Positions 1 through 11,357 of a stretch of DNA of 64,000 bases are shown here, one piece after another. The DNA lies in the NCBI GenBank assembly GCA_021397845.1, contig CM038043.1, positions 32,115,501 to 32,179,500 on the forward strand, given 5' to 3'. Every line of letters starts with the position of its first letter. The stretch's first letter is position 1. The translations under genes were made by a program, and so were the position numbers. The notes beneath the pieces are model-generated. The model saw nothing but the letters and a program-made list of their open reading frames with translations. It was not told the DNA's origin and did not search any database. Source of the DNA: Areca catechu (taxonomy: Eukaryota; Streptophyta; Magnoliopsida; Arecales; Arecaceae).

Positions 1-365
1 GATCATCCAGGACATGCTCAATCCATTCTCCTCAGGCCAATTAATTGGTGGACACTCTAGGCTAGGCTCACTCACAATGGAAGGAGCAGGTCCAAAGGCT
101 TCACTAGGTATCGTTGCCGGTTCCCTATACTCAACCAGGTCTACAATATTAAAAGAAGAAGTAATGCCAAAATCTTGAGGCAAATCTAACACATAGGCAT
201 CTGGTCCAACCTTCTCTATCACTCTAAAAGGTTCGGCTCCGCGAGCATGAAGCTTCCTTTTAGGCCTAAGCCTAACCAAGATAAAATTCCCTACATTGAA
301 TCCATTAGCCCTTATTCGGGAATTAGCCAGTTTGTTAGGTGTTTCATTACTTAAATTACTCTTAT
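1..365 (-). pseudogene. A1 integrase C-terminal domain and start of chromodomain-like tail
   Basis: Reverse translation gives a stretch without its own ATG. It contains VRLRPKRKLHARGAEPFRV, then AYVLDLPQDFGI, then FNIVDLVEYREPATIPSEAF, and it ends in the ILDDQ-type start of the tail at the window edge. This is the region after the catalytic core in gypsy integrases and matches B2 at 19650-19985. It has no nearby start, and the upstream catalytic sequence is degraded, so it is a retained 3' portion of pol and not an active enzyme. Confidence 0.75.
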
Positions 366-860
366 GGCTAATATCCTGATGCATATGCTATGCGGTGTTC
401 AGTGCAGGTGTGGATATGCTGGGCACATGCAAACTCCTAACAGGTGATGCAAAGGACTCAAACTAACACCTAACAGACTCGACTATGCATTCCTATCAAA
501 GAAAATTTTATTGAACTCTTTGGACCTAAACCTAATAGATTTTAGGTTCTCTAGGTTTGATCATAGTTTGACATGCACACAAAATTTACAGTGGACTCCT
601 AGCAAATTCCATAGAGTATACCAGAAGTAAGATGCAAACTTAACATGCATAATGAATGCATGCAGTATGCTAATCTCAACTAAATGCAATCTAATGATCC
701 TAGAAATGCTGAAGATTTTTGGAAAGGGAAGAAAATAAGAGGTGGGTTAAGGATTAGTCTGATAGTGTAGGGAAAAAGGTTCAGGGTTAGTTGGATAAAG
801 TAGGATATAAGAAGGTGTGTCAGGAACTAATCCTCGACTAATGAGGCTAACCTTCGATGT
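366..860 (-). pseudogene. A1 degraded integrase-core remnant and spacer
   Basis: The minus strand reads a TSYFLPFPK-like motif at about 720-770, then IRLHLVEISILH, then HVKFASYFWYTLWNLLGV. These align with FLPCSQTF, FFNEIVRLHG and DVRFTSYFWKILWHKLG of the intact B2 integrase. The second catalytic Asp context (SDRD) is missing, and stops follow. The rest (366-560) is AT-rich with no frame. The same remnant occurs in A2, B1 and F. Confidence 0.6.
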
Positions 861-1722
861 TAAGATATATCTATAGGGTTTGCATAATGGAAGGATGGGT
901 TACTAATCTCAGGGAAAAGATCCTTAATGGGAACTATAGGAGGGGGCTCATCCTGACGGTACTGATTCAAAGAGATCAGGTTCTTAATAAGTTTTTCTGG
1001 TTCTTATATTTTAGGACTATACTCTATAATTTTGCTCTCCTCTATAGTTTCCTCAGGTAAGGTTCTAGCAGTAGTATTTAGGTTCTCTTCCTCTAATTAT
1101 TCTTCCATTACAGCTTTAGGCTGGGTATAGTCAGGGTTAACTAACTCTAGATTGGTTTCTACCTCAGTACCTACAGGGTCAACTAATTCTAAGTCTTCTA
1201 GAGGTGTCTCCTCTTCTCCCTCATACTCATCCACCAAGCTCATATCAGCTACATACACTTCCACTTTACTGTCACTCTTGTGACCCAGTGGGATGGTAGG
1301 GGAGGGTCGACTAAGGAATGATTGTCTAGGTCCTAGTTTTTTATTATGGGCATGATTCCTAGTGGGTTCAGATTGACTAAGGGGTAGTGGATTACTACTG
1401 GGCTCATATCTAGGGATACAAGCATTATGGGGTTCCGGTCGATGGCCTATGGGTTTGGATCTATAGGTCATGAGACCACTAGGCTTATAGGGATTGGGTG
1501 CATAGGATCTATGTTCATAGGTTTTGGGTATATAGGTCCTAGGTTCATATAATTTTGGTTGTGGGTAAAGGTGGCTCAGGTTTGGATCTAGTCTAAGTCC
1601 TGAGCTGGGTGAAATATTGGGCTACCTGCTTAGTAAGGGCTTTAATTTTGGCTTCAAGATTATCCATGGATTTAACCATTGTGGGGGGGCGGATGAAATG
1701 GAACTCCTGATCTTGTGCACAT
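861..1722 (-). pseudogene. A1 gag-like protein, broken
   Basis: The likely start is the ATG at 1720-1722, giving MCTRSGVPFHPPP, which matches the MSTRSGVSYHPPP start of A2 gag. Downstream (1471 to 1097) are EPSSNPLPLSQSEPTR and the acidic motif MSLVDEYEGEEETPLEDLE, the hallmark shared with A2, B1, B2 and F. Then an acidic Glu/Val/Asn-rich stretch runs to about 1097. The frame is interrupted between about 1500 and 1680. No capsid domain of the B2 type is visible. It is probably a defective copy of the 650-codon A2 frame. Confidence 0.6.
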
Positions 1723-2752
1723 GCAAGACTCAACACTAACTCAACTATATGTGCCTAGACCTAGAGCACAATCAGAATGGGTTGACTCAACTTACACACA
1801 ACTTAACTATTAGTTCTTCAACTGGCCAGGTAAAAGGTGGGATGGTGGGAGAACCCTTGCTCTTGCAGGGACCCAATTAAAGAACCACCGATCTACTTAG
1901 GTTGTTTGACACTGTACCTTTAGCCTAGACACCAGCATCTAGTAATAGGAAATGAATTGGGGTGCAATAATCATCCCACAATGGTTGAACCCGACCTGTT
2001 GATGTCCCTAGCCCTCTAGGGCAAATTAAGTCTACTCGATTTTAATTAGGGTTGGGTTCGGATGCAAGGGTGGTGGTTTCTGGGCTAAGGAAAGGTAGTG
2101 ACCTCCTTTCCTTATCTTGGATATTGTTTCCCTTAAACTAATTATGCAATGATGGTAGGCAAATGAAAATACAAATTAGGGTTTTAAGTGTTTTTGGTGT
2201 TTTATGAGTATATGTAAATTTTTTTTTGTTTTGGTGTTTTTTTAAATAGAAAGATAATTTGCAAATAATGACCTAATATGCAAGAAACATGCCAAAATTT
2301 CAAGATATGCAAAAATTATACTAAAAGAATCCTAAACTTGCTGAAATTACTTTGCTACCAAAATAAGGCAGAACTATTCTCAGGCAGTATTCCGACGGGC
2401 AAAAAATCCATATACTGAAATAATTTTTGATAAAATTATAAAAATTAATTTCAATTATAAAGAATTCATCAAAATAAATTCTAGATTTTTCTGAGTTTTT
2501 TGTTGGTTGAAACAATTTAAAAAGTAGGCTATGTACTGAGAAGGCCAAGATGCAAAAAAATCCTAAAGAACTTTTTGTTTTCTTCTTCATGGGTCAAATC
2601 ACAGCAGCATCCCTACATGCCATAGGAGATCCCGTAGATTAGGAAGAGAGGGTCTTGCAACCCTACTTGTCTTCTATGACCGGATGGCCATGGTGAAGCA
2701 CCCAATCCAAATATTAAAAGAGAGCTGAGCCCAAATAGGCTCTAATACCAAA
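1723..2752 (-). other. A1 untranslated leader with primer-binding site
   Basis: No ORF fits here. It contains the conserved leader block with TTAATTAGGG / CTAGCCCTCTAGGGC (about 2005-2060), shared with A2, B and F. The PBS (GCTCTAATACCA on the plus strand, 2739-2750) is the complement of the tRNA-Met 3' end with one change. It lies two bases from the LTR. Confidence 0.75.
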
Positions 2753-4053
2753 TGACGCGAAACTAAAATGCATGCCTAATTATTTTTTTTTTATAGGTTA
2801 AGTTATGTATCTAAATCCTGAAGATCAGACTAAGAACCTAAGTAGAGAGTTCTATGTAACAAGAAGCAATCGCATGCAAAATAAGTCCTAAAAAGTAATA
2901 AAAAAGAGGATCACCGAGGCTGAGAAGTCTTAGTTAGGCTAGTTCTCCTTCAATAATGCTACTGGCAAGCAAAGGGGGTGTGCCTGACAATGGTTGATGC
3001 ACCCAATGAAGATTGTAGATGAAGGGATCGATCTTGTACTTGGGTGTGGCCTAGATGATCAAGCCGGAGACCCGCGAATTCTTGGCTCTCATCTCGGTGA
3101 TCCGATCGCTGCCCGACAGGAGTCGTTGGATTTGTAGAAGTCAAGGGACCTACAAATAGCCTATCAAAGGTTAAGAATCACTAAAAGGATGAAGGAATAA
3201 ACTAAAAATCAGCAAGGGAAATAGATGTTTGATGGGGGGTGGGCAAGGCTTGGAGAAGTGGATGGCGATTGGAGATTGGGCGCAGGACACAAGGAGGAAG
3301 GAGTTGCTCACACAGAATCCCCTTAGCACACATCAGATGGAAAACTCAATTATATTAATCAAAAATTATCTTCATACAAGAGAATAGAGTCTCTTAAATA
3401 GACTCACAAACATGGCCCTCAATTAAGGATACAAAAGACTTTTCCTAGAAATTTGAATCCCACCCAAACCCTAGCTAGAATACATTGTAGGTCTAGGATT
3501 TGATTTCCCTTAAATTGCTTCCTCTCTCTCTTGCCTTGGTTAGCCAAAGGTGGTGACTCTAGTAGTTGACCAAGGGGGGTAAGCATAAGAAATGGTGCCC
3601 TTTGGTTCTTCTCATGGGCCTTGGCTGGCCCAAATTGCTTCCGGCTGTGGTCCAGGACTCTAGGGCTTCTGATTTGGCTCCAAGGCATCTGATTTCTTCT
3701 ACTGGGCCTTCCATGGTCTTCATAACTTCAAGCTGGGTTGATCTTTACTTGTAATGGCTTAGTCTTCACTTATACTGAGTCTTCACTTGACTTGGACTAA
3801 CATATACAGGACTTAGAAAAAAAAACTAGCTCAACATGAGCTGACTTGACCGACTGATCCAAAACCCTAATGATATGGATCAAATGCTACATATAGGACT
3901 CAATTGTGAAGAGGCCAAAAATATGACTTAGGGGCCAAAGGAAAACTCAATTAGGTTAAGCCCTTATTACAAATTGGACTCAAACACTACTAAGTAATTC
4001 ATAGAGGGTTAAGAAGCCTCTAACTTATTTTGGTGCCTCTAGTGTCCCCACCA
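2753..4053 (-). repeat. A1 5' LTR
   Basis: The plus strand begins TGACGCGAAACT next to the PBS and ends GTGTCCCCACCA, so on its own strand it starts TGGTGGGGACAC as the A2 LTRs do. It is about 1.3 kb, against about 1.45 kb in A2, so it carries internal deletions. Its U3 end lies 86 bp from the U3 end of the A2 5' LTR, in the opposite orientation. Confidence 0.8.
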
Positions 4054-4139
4054 GGCATCCTTGCGGTTGTGTCTCATCGGAGAAGATGTCTGCTGAGCTC
4101 GAGATCCACCAGAAGGAGGAGAAACTGTAGAGGCCTTGG
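4054..4139. other. Short pre-insertion DNA between A1 and A2
   Basis: These 86 bp match neither LTR. The last five bases (CTTGG, 4135-4139) are the left TSD of A2. Removing A2 and B2 joins this piece to 17703-17936 and 26683 onward. No gene is recognisable in the joined sequence. Confidence 0.6.
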
Positions 4140-5597
4140 TGGTGGGGATACCGGAGGCACTAAAATAAGATAGAGGCTTTTCAATCCTCTGTGAATTGAT
4201 CAATAATTTATGAGTCCATCTGTAATAAGGGCATAGCCCATCTGAGTCCATTTTAGTTATTATTTGAGACTTTTGAGTTATTATTTCAGTTCTGTACTAG
4301 TCAGCTCATGTTGAGCTAGTTCAGTCCAATGCTAGTCAGCTCATGTTGAGCTAATTTTATTTTTTTGAGTCCTGTCCAAGCATACTGAAGACTCAATACT
4401 ATATCATACAAGTGAAGACCAAGTTCAACTAGATTGAAGACATGGAAGTGTAAACCAAGTCCAACCCAGCTTGAAGATTTGAAGACCCCAGGAGGAAAAT
4501 TCAAAAAACTCTGATTTCTTGCAGATGCCCTCCAGATGCCCAGGTTCCCTTCCAGATGCCAAAGTATATTCATAGATAAGGGCATCCATGATTCCAGAGG
4601 TCCATCTACATCCTAGCCCAAAGAAATCAAGCCCAGGTGCCAAACCCAAGCCCTAAAGAAGCAAGATACCAGGGAATATTCCTGCTACATGGCTACCAGG
4701 CCACCCCAGCTTCCAGAGGCCCAAACCCATGCACCCGAGCCCCTTTGGGCTAGCCTCTTGCTACTCCTAGAAGCCCAACACACCCCCCTAGGCATCCTTG
4801 GAGTGTTGACCAAGTCAAGAGAATTTTTAGGGATTTTTTCTACCTAATGTTTCCTTATTTTCTAGCTAGGGTTTGAGAGGGAAAGGGATTCTTATGTAAA
4901 GACTTATGTGCCCTTACTTGGAGCCCAAGGTTAAGGGTCTATTTAAAGGATGCTAGCCTCTTGTATGAAAGGAGATTTTGATATATGGAATAAACCTTGA
5001 GTTCTATTATTGTTTTGTGTGATTACCCTGCTGTGTGCATAAAGGGTTTGAGAGTTCTTCTTCCCGGTGTTTGCAATCATCTTCCTGCTGCCAACAAGCC
5101 TCTCAGATCCCTGGACGCCCACTCCAAAAGAAGCCTTCCCTTGCTATTTTTCCTTTGTTTTCTTGTTCCTTTGTGAGTTTTCTAATCCTTGACAGGTCAT
5201 TTACAGGTCCCCGAGTTCCTACGAATCCAACGACTCCAGCCAAGCCTCAATCGGATCACCGAGCAGAATGCCGGGTATCCGCGGGTCTTTGGCTCGGTTT
5301 TCTAGGCCGAATCCATCGAGGAACGAGAGATCCCTTCATAGCGATCTTCATAGATGTTGTCTGGTACACCCCTCTACCTCTAGTAGTTTTATTATAGGAG
5401 AACTTGCCCTAACCGAGGCTTCTCAGCCCTGGCGATCCTTCTTTAGTACTTTTCTAGGTTCTAATCTGTATGCTTGGCTTCAAAAACTCATACAAAATTC
5501 CCTACAACTAATTTTGATATGAAATTCAGGAATTAATCACCTAACCCCACATATAAAATACACAAAAAGAATTGCATGCATATTAGTTCCCGCATCA
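4140..5597 (+). repeat. A2 5' LTR
   Basis: 1,458 bp, TGGTGGGGATACC to CCCGCATCA. A TATA-like TATTTAAAG lies at 4940-4948 and GAATAAA near 4988, which fits the U3/R layout. Short ORFs inside it (such as 5035-5397) are not conserved in frame in the other LTR copies and are not called as genes. Confidence 0.9.
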
Positions 5598-5599
5598 TT

Positions 5600-5611
5600 T
5601 GGTATTAGAGC
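5600..5611 (+). promoter_or_regulatory. A2 primer-binding site
   Basis: TGGTATTAGAGC, complementary to the 3' end of plant initiator tRNA-Met with one C-to-T change. It lies two bases after the 5' LTR and is where minus-strand DNA synthesis starts. Confidence 0.9.
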
Positions 5612-6471
5612 TTAGATTAGGGCTTATTTTCTGTAATTTTTTGTCCGTATATACTCTTTTATTTTAATTATTTATTCCTGATAAAAACTCCAAAAATTCT
5701 AAAATTTCTTTTTTTGGATCCACATTATTCACAGTAATTTTTAGAATTTTTTAGATTTTATTATGACCTGTGAAGTTTCTGCAAGCCAAAATACTGCTTG
5801 CAAATTTTTGGCTCTGTTTTTTTCAGTAAGACAAGTTGGAAGCTTTAGGGTTTTGTTTAGCATTTTTGCATATCTTTTAATTTTAGTATATTTCTTGCAT
5901 ATTAGGCCATAATTTTCAAGTTTTCTTCTATTTAAGAAAATACCAAAAAAAAAAATTACATATTCTCTAAAAATACCAAAAACATATAAACCCTAATTTG
6001 CATCCTCATCTGCTTGCCATCATTGCATAATTTACTTTTAAGGGCACTCTTGCTATATCAGATGGGGGGAGGATTTGATCACCTCTCCTTAGCCCAAAAC
6101 CACATCCCTTGCATTCGATCCCAAGCCTTAACCTAAAATTAACTAGACTTAATTTGCCCTAGTGGGCTAGGGACACCAACTGGTCAGGTACGGGCTAGTG
6201 TTAGATCACTGTGTCAAGTTAACCTGTGTGTGCCTTGTGCTCAGTGTCTAGAATGGTGGTTTAGGGATTCAATCCTGAAGGGCTTGTGTGCTGGTCTGCC
6301 TACTTGGCCAATCTCTGATTGGTGTCTAGGATTGGCAATCAGGGACCTAACACTCCCCTTACACCTACCTGGCTGAGTACAGGATTACTATAGGCTAGTT
6401 TGCCACCCTGATTGAGCATCTAGTTTAGACTCTAGGTCTAGTTAGCTGTAGTCGGTCTGATCAAGTCTTGT
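5612..6471 (+). other. A2 untranslated leader
   Basis: About 860 bp with no supported ORF. It begins with an AT-rich stretch. From 6060 it carries the block GATGGGGGGAGG ... TAGTGGGCTAGGGACACCAACTGGTCAGGT, which recurs with small changes in B1, B2, A3 and F leaders. Conservation across families suggests a packaging or translation-control role; that is inference. Confidence 0.7.
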
Positions 6472-7068
6472 ATGAGCACTAGATCAGGAGTTTCATATCA
6501 CCCACCACCTTCACAAATGTTTGAACCCATGGAAAATTTGCAAGCCCAAATGAAAGCCCTAGCTGATCAAATGGCCCAGATGGCTACCCAGATGACCCAG
6601 TTAACTCAGTCTCGTATTCAAACCAATGATAGAATTGAACATCTTGCCAATAGGTTTGATCAGTTAAAAGTCCGGGTAGGGACCCCAAGAAAAACCCATG
6701 GGTCACAGTCTGAGCCAGATCCTGATTCCCCTCAACCTAGGAGGACCCCAAACCCTGATCTATACCATGAGGTCGAACCTAGGAGAGCCCCTTATCCTGA
6801 CCTGTACTACAATCCTCAACCTAGGAGGACCCCAAACCCTGATCCATACCTTGAGGCTGAACCTAGGAGAGCCTATCGTCATGACCCAATCCCTAAGGTT
6901 AGTCCTAGAAAACCCAATCAGGATTTTATAGACCAGGAAGATAGATCCTATTTACCCTCTCCCTATAAGCCTAGTATACCCACAACCTATAGATCTTATG
7001 ACTCCAAATCCTATGAACCTAGAACCTATGAATCCATAACCTATGAACCTAGATACTATGACTCTAGA
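6472..7068 (+). pseudogene. A2 gag-derived protein, N-terminal part (split by B1)
   Basis: Starts MSTRSGVSYHPPPSQ. Residues 20-70 are rich in Gln/Met with an isoleucine/leucine heptad-like pattern (QAQMKALADQMAQMATQMTQ), a likely coiled coil and the usual start of chromovirus gag. Residues 75-199 are Pro/Arg/Tyr-rich repeats (PRRTPNPDLYHE, PRRAPYPDLYYN). B1 is inserted after codon 199, exactly between codons, and the frame resumes at 14154. The capsid helices seen in B2 are absent. The last 19 residues of the apparent ORF up to 7125 are read into the B1 LTR and do not belong to it. Confidence 0.8.
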
Positions 7069-8855
7069 TGGTGCGGCACCAGACTCAAAAGAAGACTTCA
7101 GGGCTCCATCTGGATCTCTGATTGACCTTGCCCAAAGAATTAGGGTTTTCTGGTTTTGTAAGAAGAGTTGACTTGGTCAACTCAATTTTAGTCTTGAGTC
7201 TATATTTCCCTGTAATTTAAATTTTGTTGAGTCATGTTGACTCAGTACAAGTCCTAGTAGTGGTCTAGGACTTCTCCAGGTTGGTGCCACTTTTTTTTAG
7301 TCAAGTCAAGGTCCAGGGTGCCACATTTTTTCTCCCAGGCCCAAGCAAGTGGGCGCCACACTCCCAGCCACACGCCAGAGTCCAGGAGGCACCACATCTC
7401 CATCCAGTGTCTTTGGTCCCTACACCACAAGAAGTAAGTTCCTTTTTTTTTCTTGCACCACTTGGGAGAGAAATCCATCAAGATACCTCAATCCAAGGAG
7501 GAGCCAATTTCTTTCCAAATAAACCCAAGCCAGGATGGCAAGAATTTTTGTTGAAAGAGGATCAAGGAGGTGCCCCACAATGTTCCATAAAAATCCAAGT
7601 TATAAAAGGGAAGAGAGCATGTCTTGGGGAGGAATTCAAGGAGGTTCCCAAAAGTTTCCAAAAGTGCCAAAGCCATGAAAGGAAGAAGCCTAAACTTGTG
7701 GAGCAAGACTAGGAGGTGTCCAAATGAGCCAAACCATGAAGGAAAAATCCTTGATTCATGGAGAGATACTAGGAGACACCCCCATAACCTGCCATTTGGA
7801 GCTGATTTTCAAGTTTTCTTGGAGTTTTTGGGCTGCCCACTCATGGAAGGAGTCTTGGGAAGAGAATTTGATGCCTAAAGTGTGGGTTAGTCCTATTAGT
7901 CCCACATGGGAAATGTATAAAATTTTATTTCTTTGTTATGTCTATATATTCAACTCTATGTAACTCTTGAATTTAATGATGAATGAAATCAATTTCTGTG
8001 TGAGCAACTTTGTATTTCTCTCTTCCGCACTTGTATTCAGGTGTTGAGCTCCGTGAGAAGTAAATCCGGGTTCCTTAGGAACCTTGAGGAGGTGTGAGAT
8101 CTCCAAACCCTACCAAAACCCTAGGTTAGCCACTTCAATTCCAAACCCTAGCCGCCCATCATCTTCTTCATTCCACCAATCATCCAAATCCTAATCTACC
8201 TCATCATCTCATGACCTCTCTCTTCCAAGTAGAGGCCGACCACCAGCATCCCGGTCCAGATCAGCTACTTCAAATACAGAGCAAATCCCAGAGGAAGTCA
8301 GATCAGCATCCAGGAGAATCAGGATTTCAGCAACATCAATTTTCAAGTTCTTCTTATCTGGTAAATCCTTTCATTGAGTATCTGGTTCCTTAACTTGTTC
8401 TTCTTCTTTCCTAGATCCTGAGTTCAGGAGAAGCTAACCTTGCCAAAGGACCAGAATTGGAGGATCCATTACGAAGATATCCGAATCCGAGGATCAACAC
8501 TCTGCTCAGAGAGTCCTTCCACCAAACTCTATGAAGATCACTGCATGGTACATAACCCTTCCCTTCTCTTTAGTTCTGTCCTGTTGAAAGTTCAGAGCGA
8601 AACCCTAGGTCTGGGAGTTTCTCAACCCCCAGCGATCCTTTACTTCTGAACTACTCTGATAATCTAGTTTCTTTGAATTGTGCTTTCAATTATTATATAG
8701 TTTCTTTCAATTTAGTTTAACTTTCCTTTGAGTCTAAGCCAACTTCTGAAAATATAAAAAAAAAAAGAAAAAGAATTAGTCTTAATTTACTTCTTCATCG
8801 CATCATCTTTTTTGTTCTACATCATTTTTGGTATCAGAGCTTTTGTTCTACATCA
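7069..8855 (+). repeat. B1 5' LTR
   Basis: 1,787 bp, TGGTGCGGCACCAG to TTCTACATCA. A TATA candidate, TATAAAAT, is at 7916-7923. Near its end it contains a second PBS copy (TGGTATCAGAGC, 8829-8840), 31 bp upstream of the working PBS. The 3' LTR has the same extension, so it predates this insertion. ORFs inside (7281-7712, for example) are LTR sequence. Confidence 0.9.
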
Positions 8856-8859
8856 ATTT

Positions 8860-8871
8860 TGGTATCAGAGC
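8860..8871 (+). promoter_or_regulatory. B1 primer-binding site
   Basis: TGGTATCAGAGC, a perfect match to the usual plant tRNA-Met complement, four bases after the LTR end. An identical copy inside the LTR is at 8829-8840. Confidence 0.9.
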
Positions 8872-9764
8872 CCTGTCTAGGGTTTCTGACTTGCTTGCAT
8901 GTTTTGAGTGTCTCTCTTTTTTACTTTGTCTGCTCGAAGTAGACTCCCCAGGACGTCCGGTCCTAGGAATGAAGTGAGGTGCAAGCCTCCTCTTCCCATT
9001 CCATGGGGTGTTCCTAGGGCGTGTAGGGGATCCGCTGGGTTACAACTTCGTAGCAGGAATTGTAAACGGGGGAAGCATTCTATTTTTAGTCTGTAACTGC
9101 CCTGTTGCAGGAATTGTTTCTCATTGCAGGTAACTTCAAATTGTATGATTTTTATTTTTCTGGAACGAATATAATTGAAAATATTTTACATAATTTTACT
9201 GTAATTTATTAGTTTCTGTGAAATTTCTGAGAGTTAAATTACAGCAATTATGTTTCTGTGTTTCTGCAATTCAATTTTTTTTTTGAGTGATCATCTCCTA
9301 ATTCATCTTAAGCGCAATTGAGCATCTAAGATAAGGGGAGGAGTTGATAACCTCTCCTTAGCCCAAAACCACCACCCATTCATTCGATCCTAAGCCTAAT
9401 TTTAAAATTTATTAGACTTAATTTGTCCTAGTGGGCTAGAAACACCAACTAGTCAGGTCCAACCTAGGATTTAGTCAGTTTGTCTGGTTACTCTGTGTGT
9501 GCTTTGTACTCAGTGTCTAGAACGGTGATTCAGGGACTACATCCCGAAGGGCTTGTGTGCTGGTCCGCCTACCTGGCCAATCACTGATTGGTGTTTAGGA
9601 TTGGCAATTAGGGACCTAACACTCCCCATACACCTGCCTGGTTGAGTCCCGAGTTACTACAGACTAGCTTGCCACTCTGATTGGGCATCTAGTTTGGACT
9701 CTAGGTCTAGTGAGCCAGTAGTCGCTTTAGTCTAGTCACATTCTGTGTGCTTGCTTGCATCATC
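8872..9764 (+). other. B1 untranslated leader
   Basis: About 890 bp without a supported ORF. It matches the B2 leader (24222-25103) almost throughout, including the block AAGATAAGGGGAGGAG and CCTAGTGGGCTAGAAACACC found also in A2 and F. Confidence 0.75.
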
Positions 9765-10235
9765 ATGTCCACCCGGAACGAAGTACCCTCCCAACCTGGT
9801 CAAACCCAACCTGATTTAGAGGCCATGGTTAGAACTCTTACCAAAAGTATGAACAAATTGAGTCAGGATATGACTACTACTGTTGCCCAGTTTAGGGAAC
9901 AAGTCCATGAGGATCATACCCAGCTTAGGGATCGAGTCCAAGTACTTGGGGAACCTAGACATCAGAATTGGACTCCTGACCCAGATTTTAATGTGCCTCA
10001 ACCTCACCCACACCAGGAGCCTAGGAGGACCTTATACCGTGATCCCGAGCATAACCCTATGAAGCCTAACCATGATATCTATAGTGTGGATCGTGTCTAT
10101 GAGAGGTCCTTACAATATTCTAGACCAGTCACTCAACAACCCAAGTCTTCTAGATCAAACCATTTAGATCCACACCCATGCCCACGTAAGGTCTCTACTA
10201 GCTTGAAACCCAGTGTGACCCAGGTTCCTATATAG
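9765..10235 (+). pseudogene. B1 gag N-terminal region, ends at in-frame TAG
   Basis: Starts MSTRNEVPSQPGQTQPDL, almost identical to B2 gag (start at 24221). An upstream in-frame ATG at 9747 exists, but MSTR is the start shared by A2 and B2. Residues 20-75 are a likely coiled coil. Similarity to B2 ends after LYRDPE. The capsid segment of B2 (FDGSLNPKVYSNWEGEMDQY) is missing. A single TAG (10233-10235) separates this from the next, in-frame section, so the two were probably one frame. Confidence 0.75.
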
Positions 10236-11357
10236 CAAGAATGTTGGTTTTGTGGAGAAAGAGGCCATAAATCTAGTCAGTGCCCATGCATAGGACTGGC
10301 TTGTGCACAGCTAAGTGGTAAGAATCCTAAGGATGACATTAATGAGGGAGAACCCAAGCCTACCAATGAGGAAGAAAGGTTAGGTATGACAAGCCCAGAA
10401 TCAGTTGACCCGATTACCATTGACCCGAAACCCATTGAAGATGGCATCGAGGAAGTATATGATGCTTGCTTGAGTCTAGTTGATGAATATGAGGGGGAAG
10501 AACTTGAAGATTGTGACATCGATACTATTGGTTCCTTACCTGAGGAGACCTTGGAGAGCAACCAAGTGTTAGGACCTAGTTCAGAAATTCAAGAGATTTG
10601 TGAGAACCAGGTTCCTTTAGTCAAATACCCCCAGGAAGAACTCATAGTGTTAGCCCGAGCTATCAGTTCGTATCCTCTAATGACAGTCATTCCCCAAGTA
10701 CCAATTGAAGATCTTTGCACTGAACTGTTTAAGTTTGCCCACCCTATGGTAGATCCTCTCCTTAGGATGACTGAATCAAGCATCTTACAATTGGACCTTG
10801 TCCCATGCCCAGCCACTAAGGTCTCTCCCGTAATCTCAGTTGAACATCCTTGTCTTGAGCGGATTGATTCACCCAGTCCTGTAGAAGTCCTCCTTATGGC
10901 CCCAGACCCCTTCCTTCGGATGATTGACCTACCCTTCTATAGAGTATACCTTTCCGCACCCATAGGTCAAATTTCAAGTCTTGAGGTCGTCATCCATAGG
11001 TCCTTCCATGAATCATTCTCTAATCCATTTCTTGAGAAAGTGGATCATTATTTGCTTAGAGAACAAACCTTAACTGTTGCAATCACATGTCCTAGGCTAC
11101 TTCCCGAACCATCTCTTGATCCATTCCTAGGAGTAGCAAACTTTTCCTTTCGTAAGGATGACCAGTTAACACTCATAAATCACCATTCAAACCTTCAGGT
11201 CACCACCTTTAGTCAGCAGGTAATTCGAGACTCCACCTCATATTTCCTTCCTTTCTCTAGGACTTCCAATGCTTCTTACACCATCCAAGTATACTTTGTC
11301 GAAGTCTTTAGAATGAACCACGTGTCAGAACCTATTATGTTTGCCACCTACTTCTGA
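10236..11357 (+). pseudogene. B1 zinc knuckle plus long pol-less frame ending in integrase remnant
   Basis: It continues in the same frame after the TAG. A CCHC knuckle CWFCGERGHKSSQC comes first (about 10242-10283). Then comes VYDACLSLVDEYEGEELED, the acidic motif shared with the other families. About 270 residues without a recognisable fold follow, rich in Pro/Ser/Leu with repeated DPFLRM and DPLLRM. The end, TSYFLPFSRTSN ... PIMFATYF, aligns with the integrase core of B2 (FLPCSQTF ... VRFTSYF), without the SDRD catalytic Asp. There is no protease DSG. 324 codons are open after the ATG at 10386, a long run for a non-functional region. Confidence 0.65.

Larger units (their letters stand above)
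1..4053 (-). mobile_element. A1: pol-less Ty3/gypsy element, family A (partial)
   Basis: Read on the minus strand, the order from the right is 5' LTR (2753-4053), PBS, leader, gag-like frame, integrase remnant and integrase C-terminus, running off the left window edge. There is no protease, RT or RNase H. The order and sequence match A2 (4140-17697), so A1 and A2 are dispersed copies of one deleted family. The 3' LTR and left TSD lie outside the window. The five bases after the 5' LTR (GGCAT, 4054-4058) should be its right TSD but cannot be confirmed. Confidence 0.85.

Noticed and set aside
7281..7712. 143-codon ORF, also at 12571-13002
   Set aside because: Both lie in the two LTRs of B1, with no recognisable domain; the two copies agree only because they are LTR copies.
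8829..8871. tRNA gene fragment
   Set aside because: The 12-base tRNA-Met complement is the primer-binding site; no cloverleaf sequence surrounds it.
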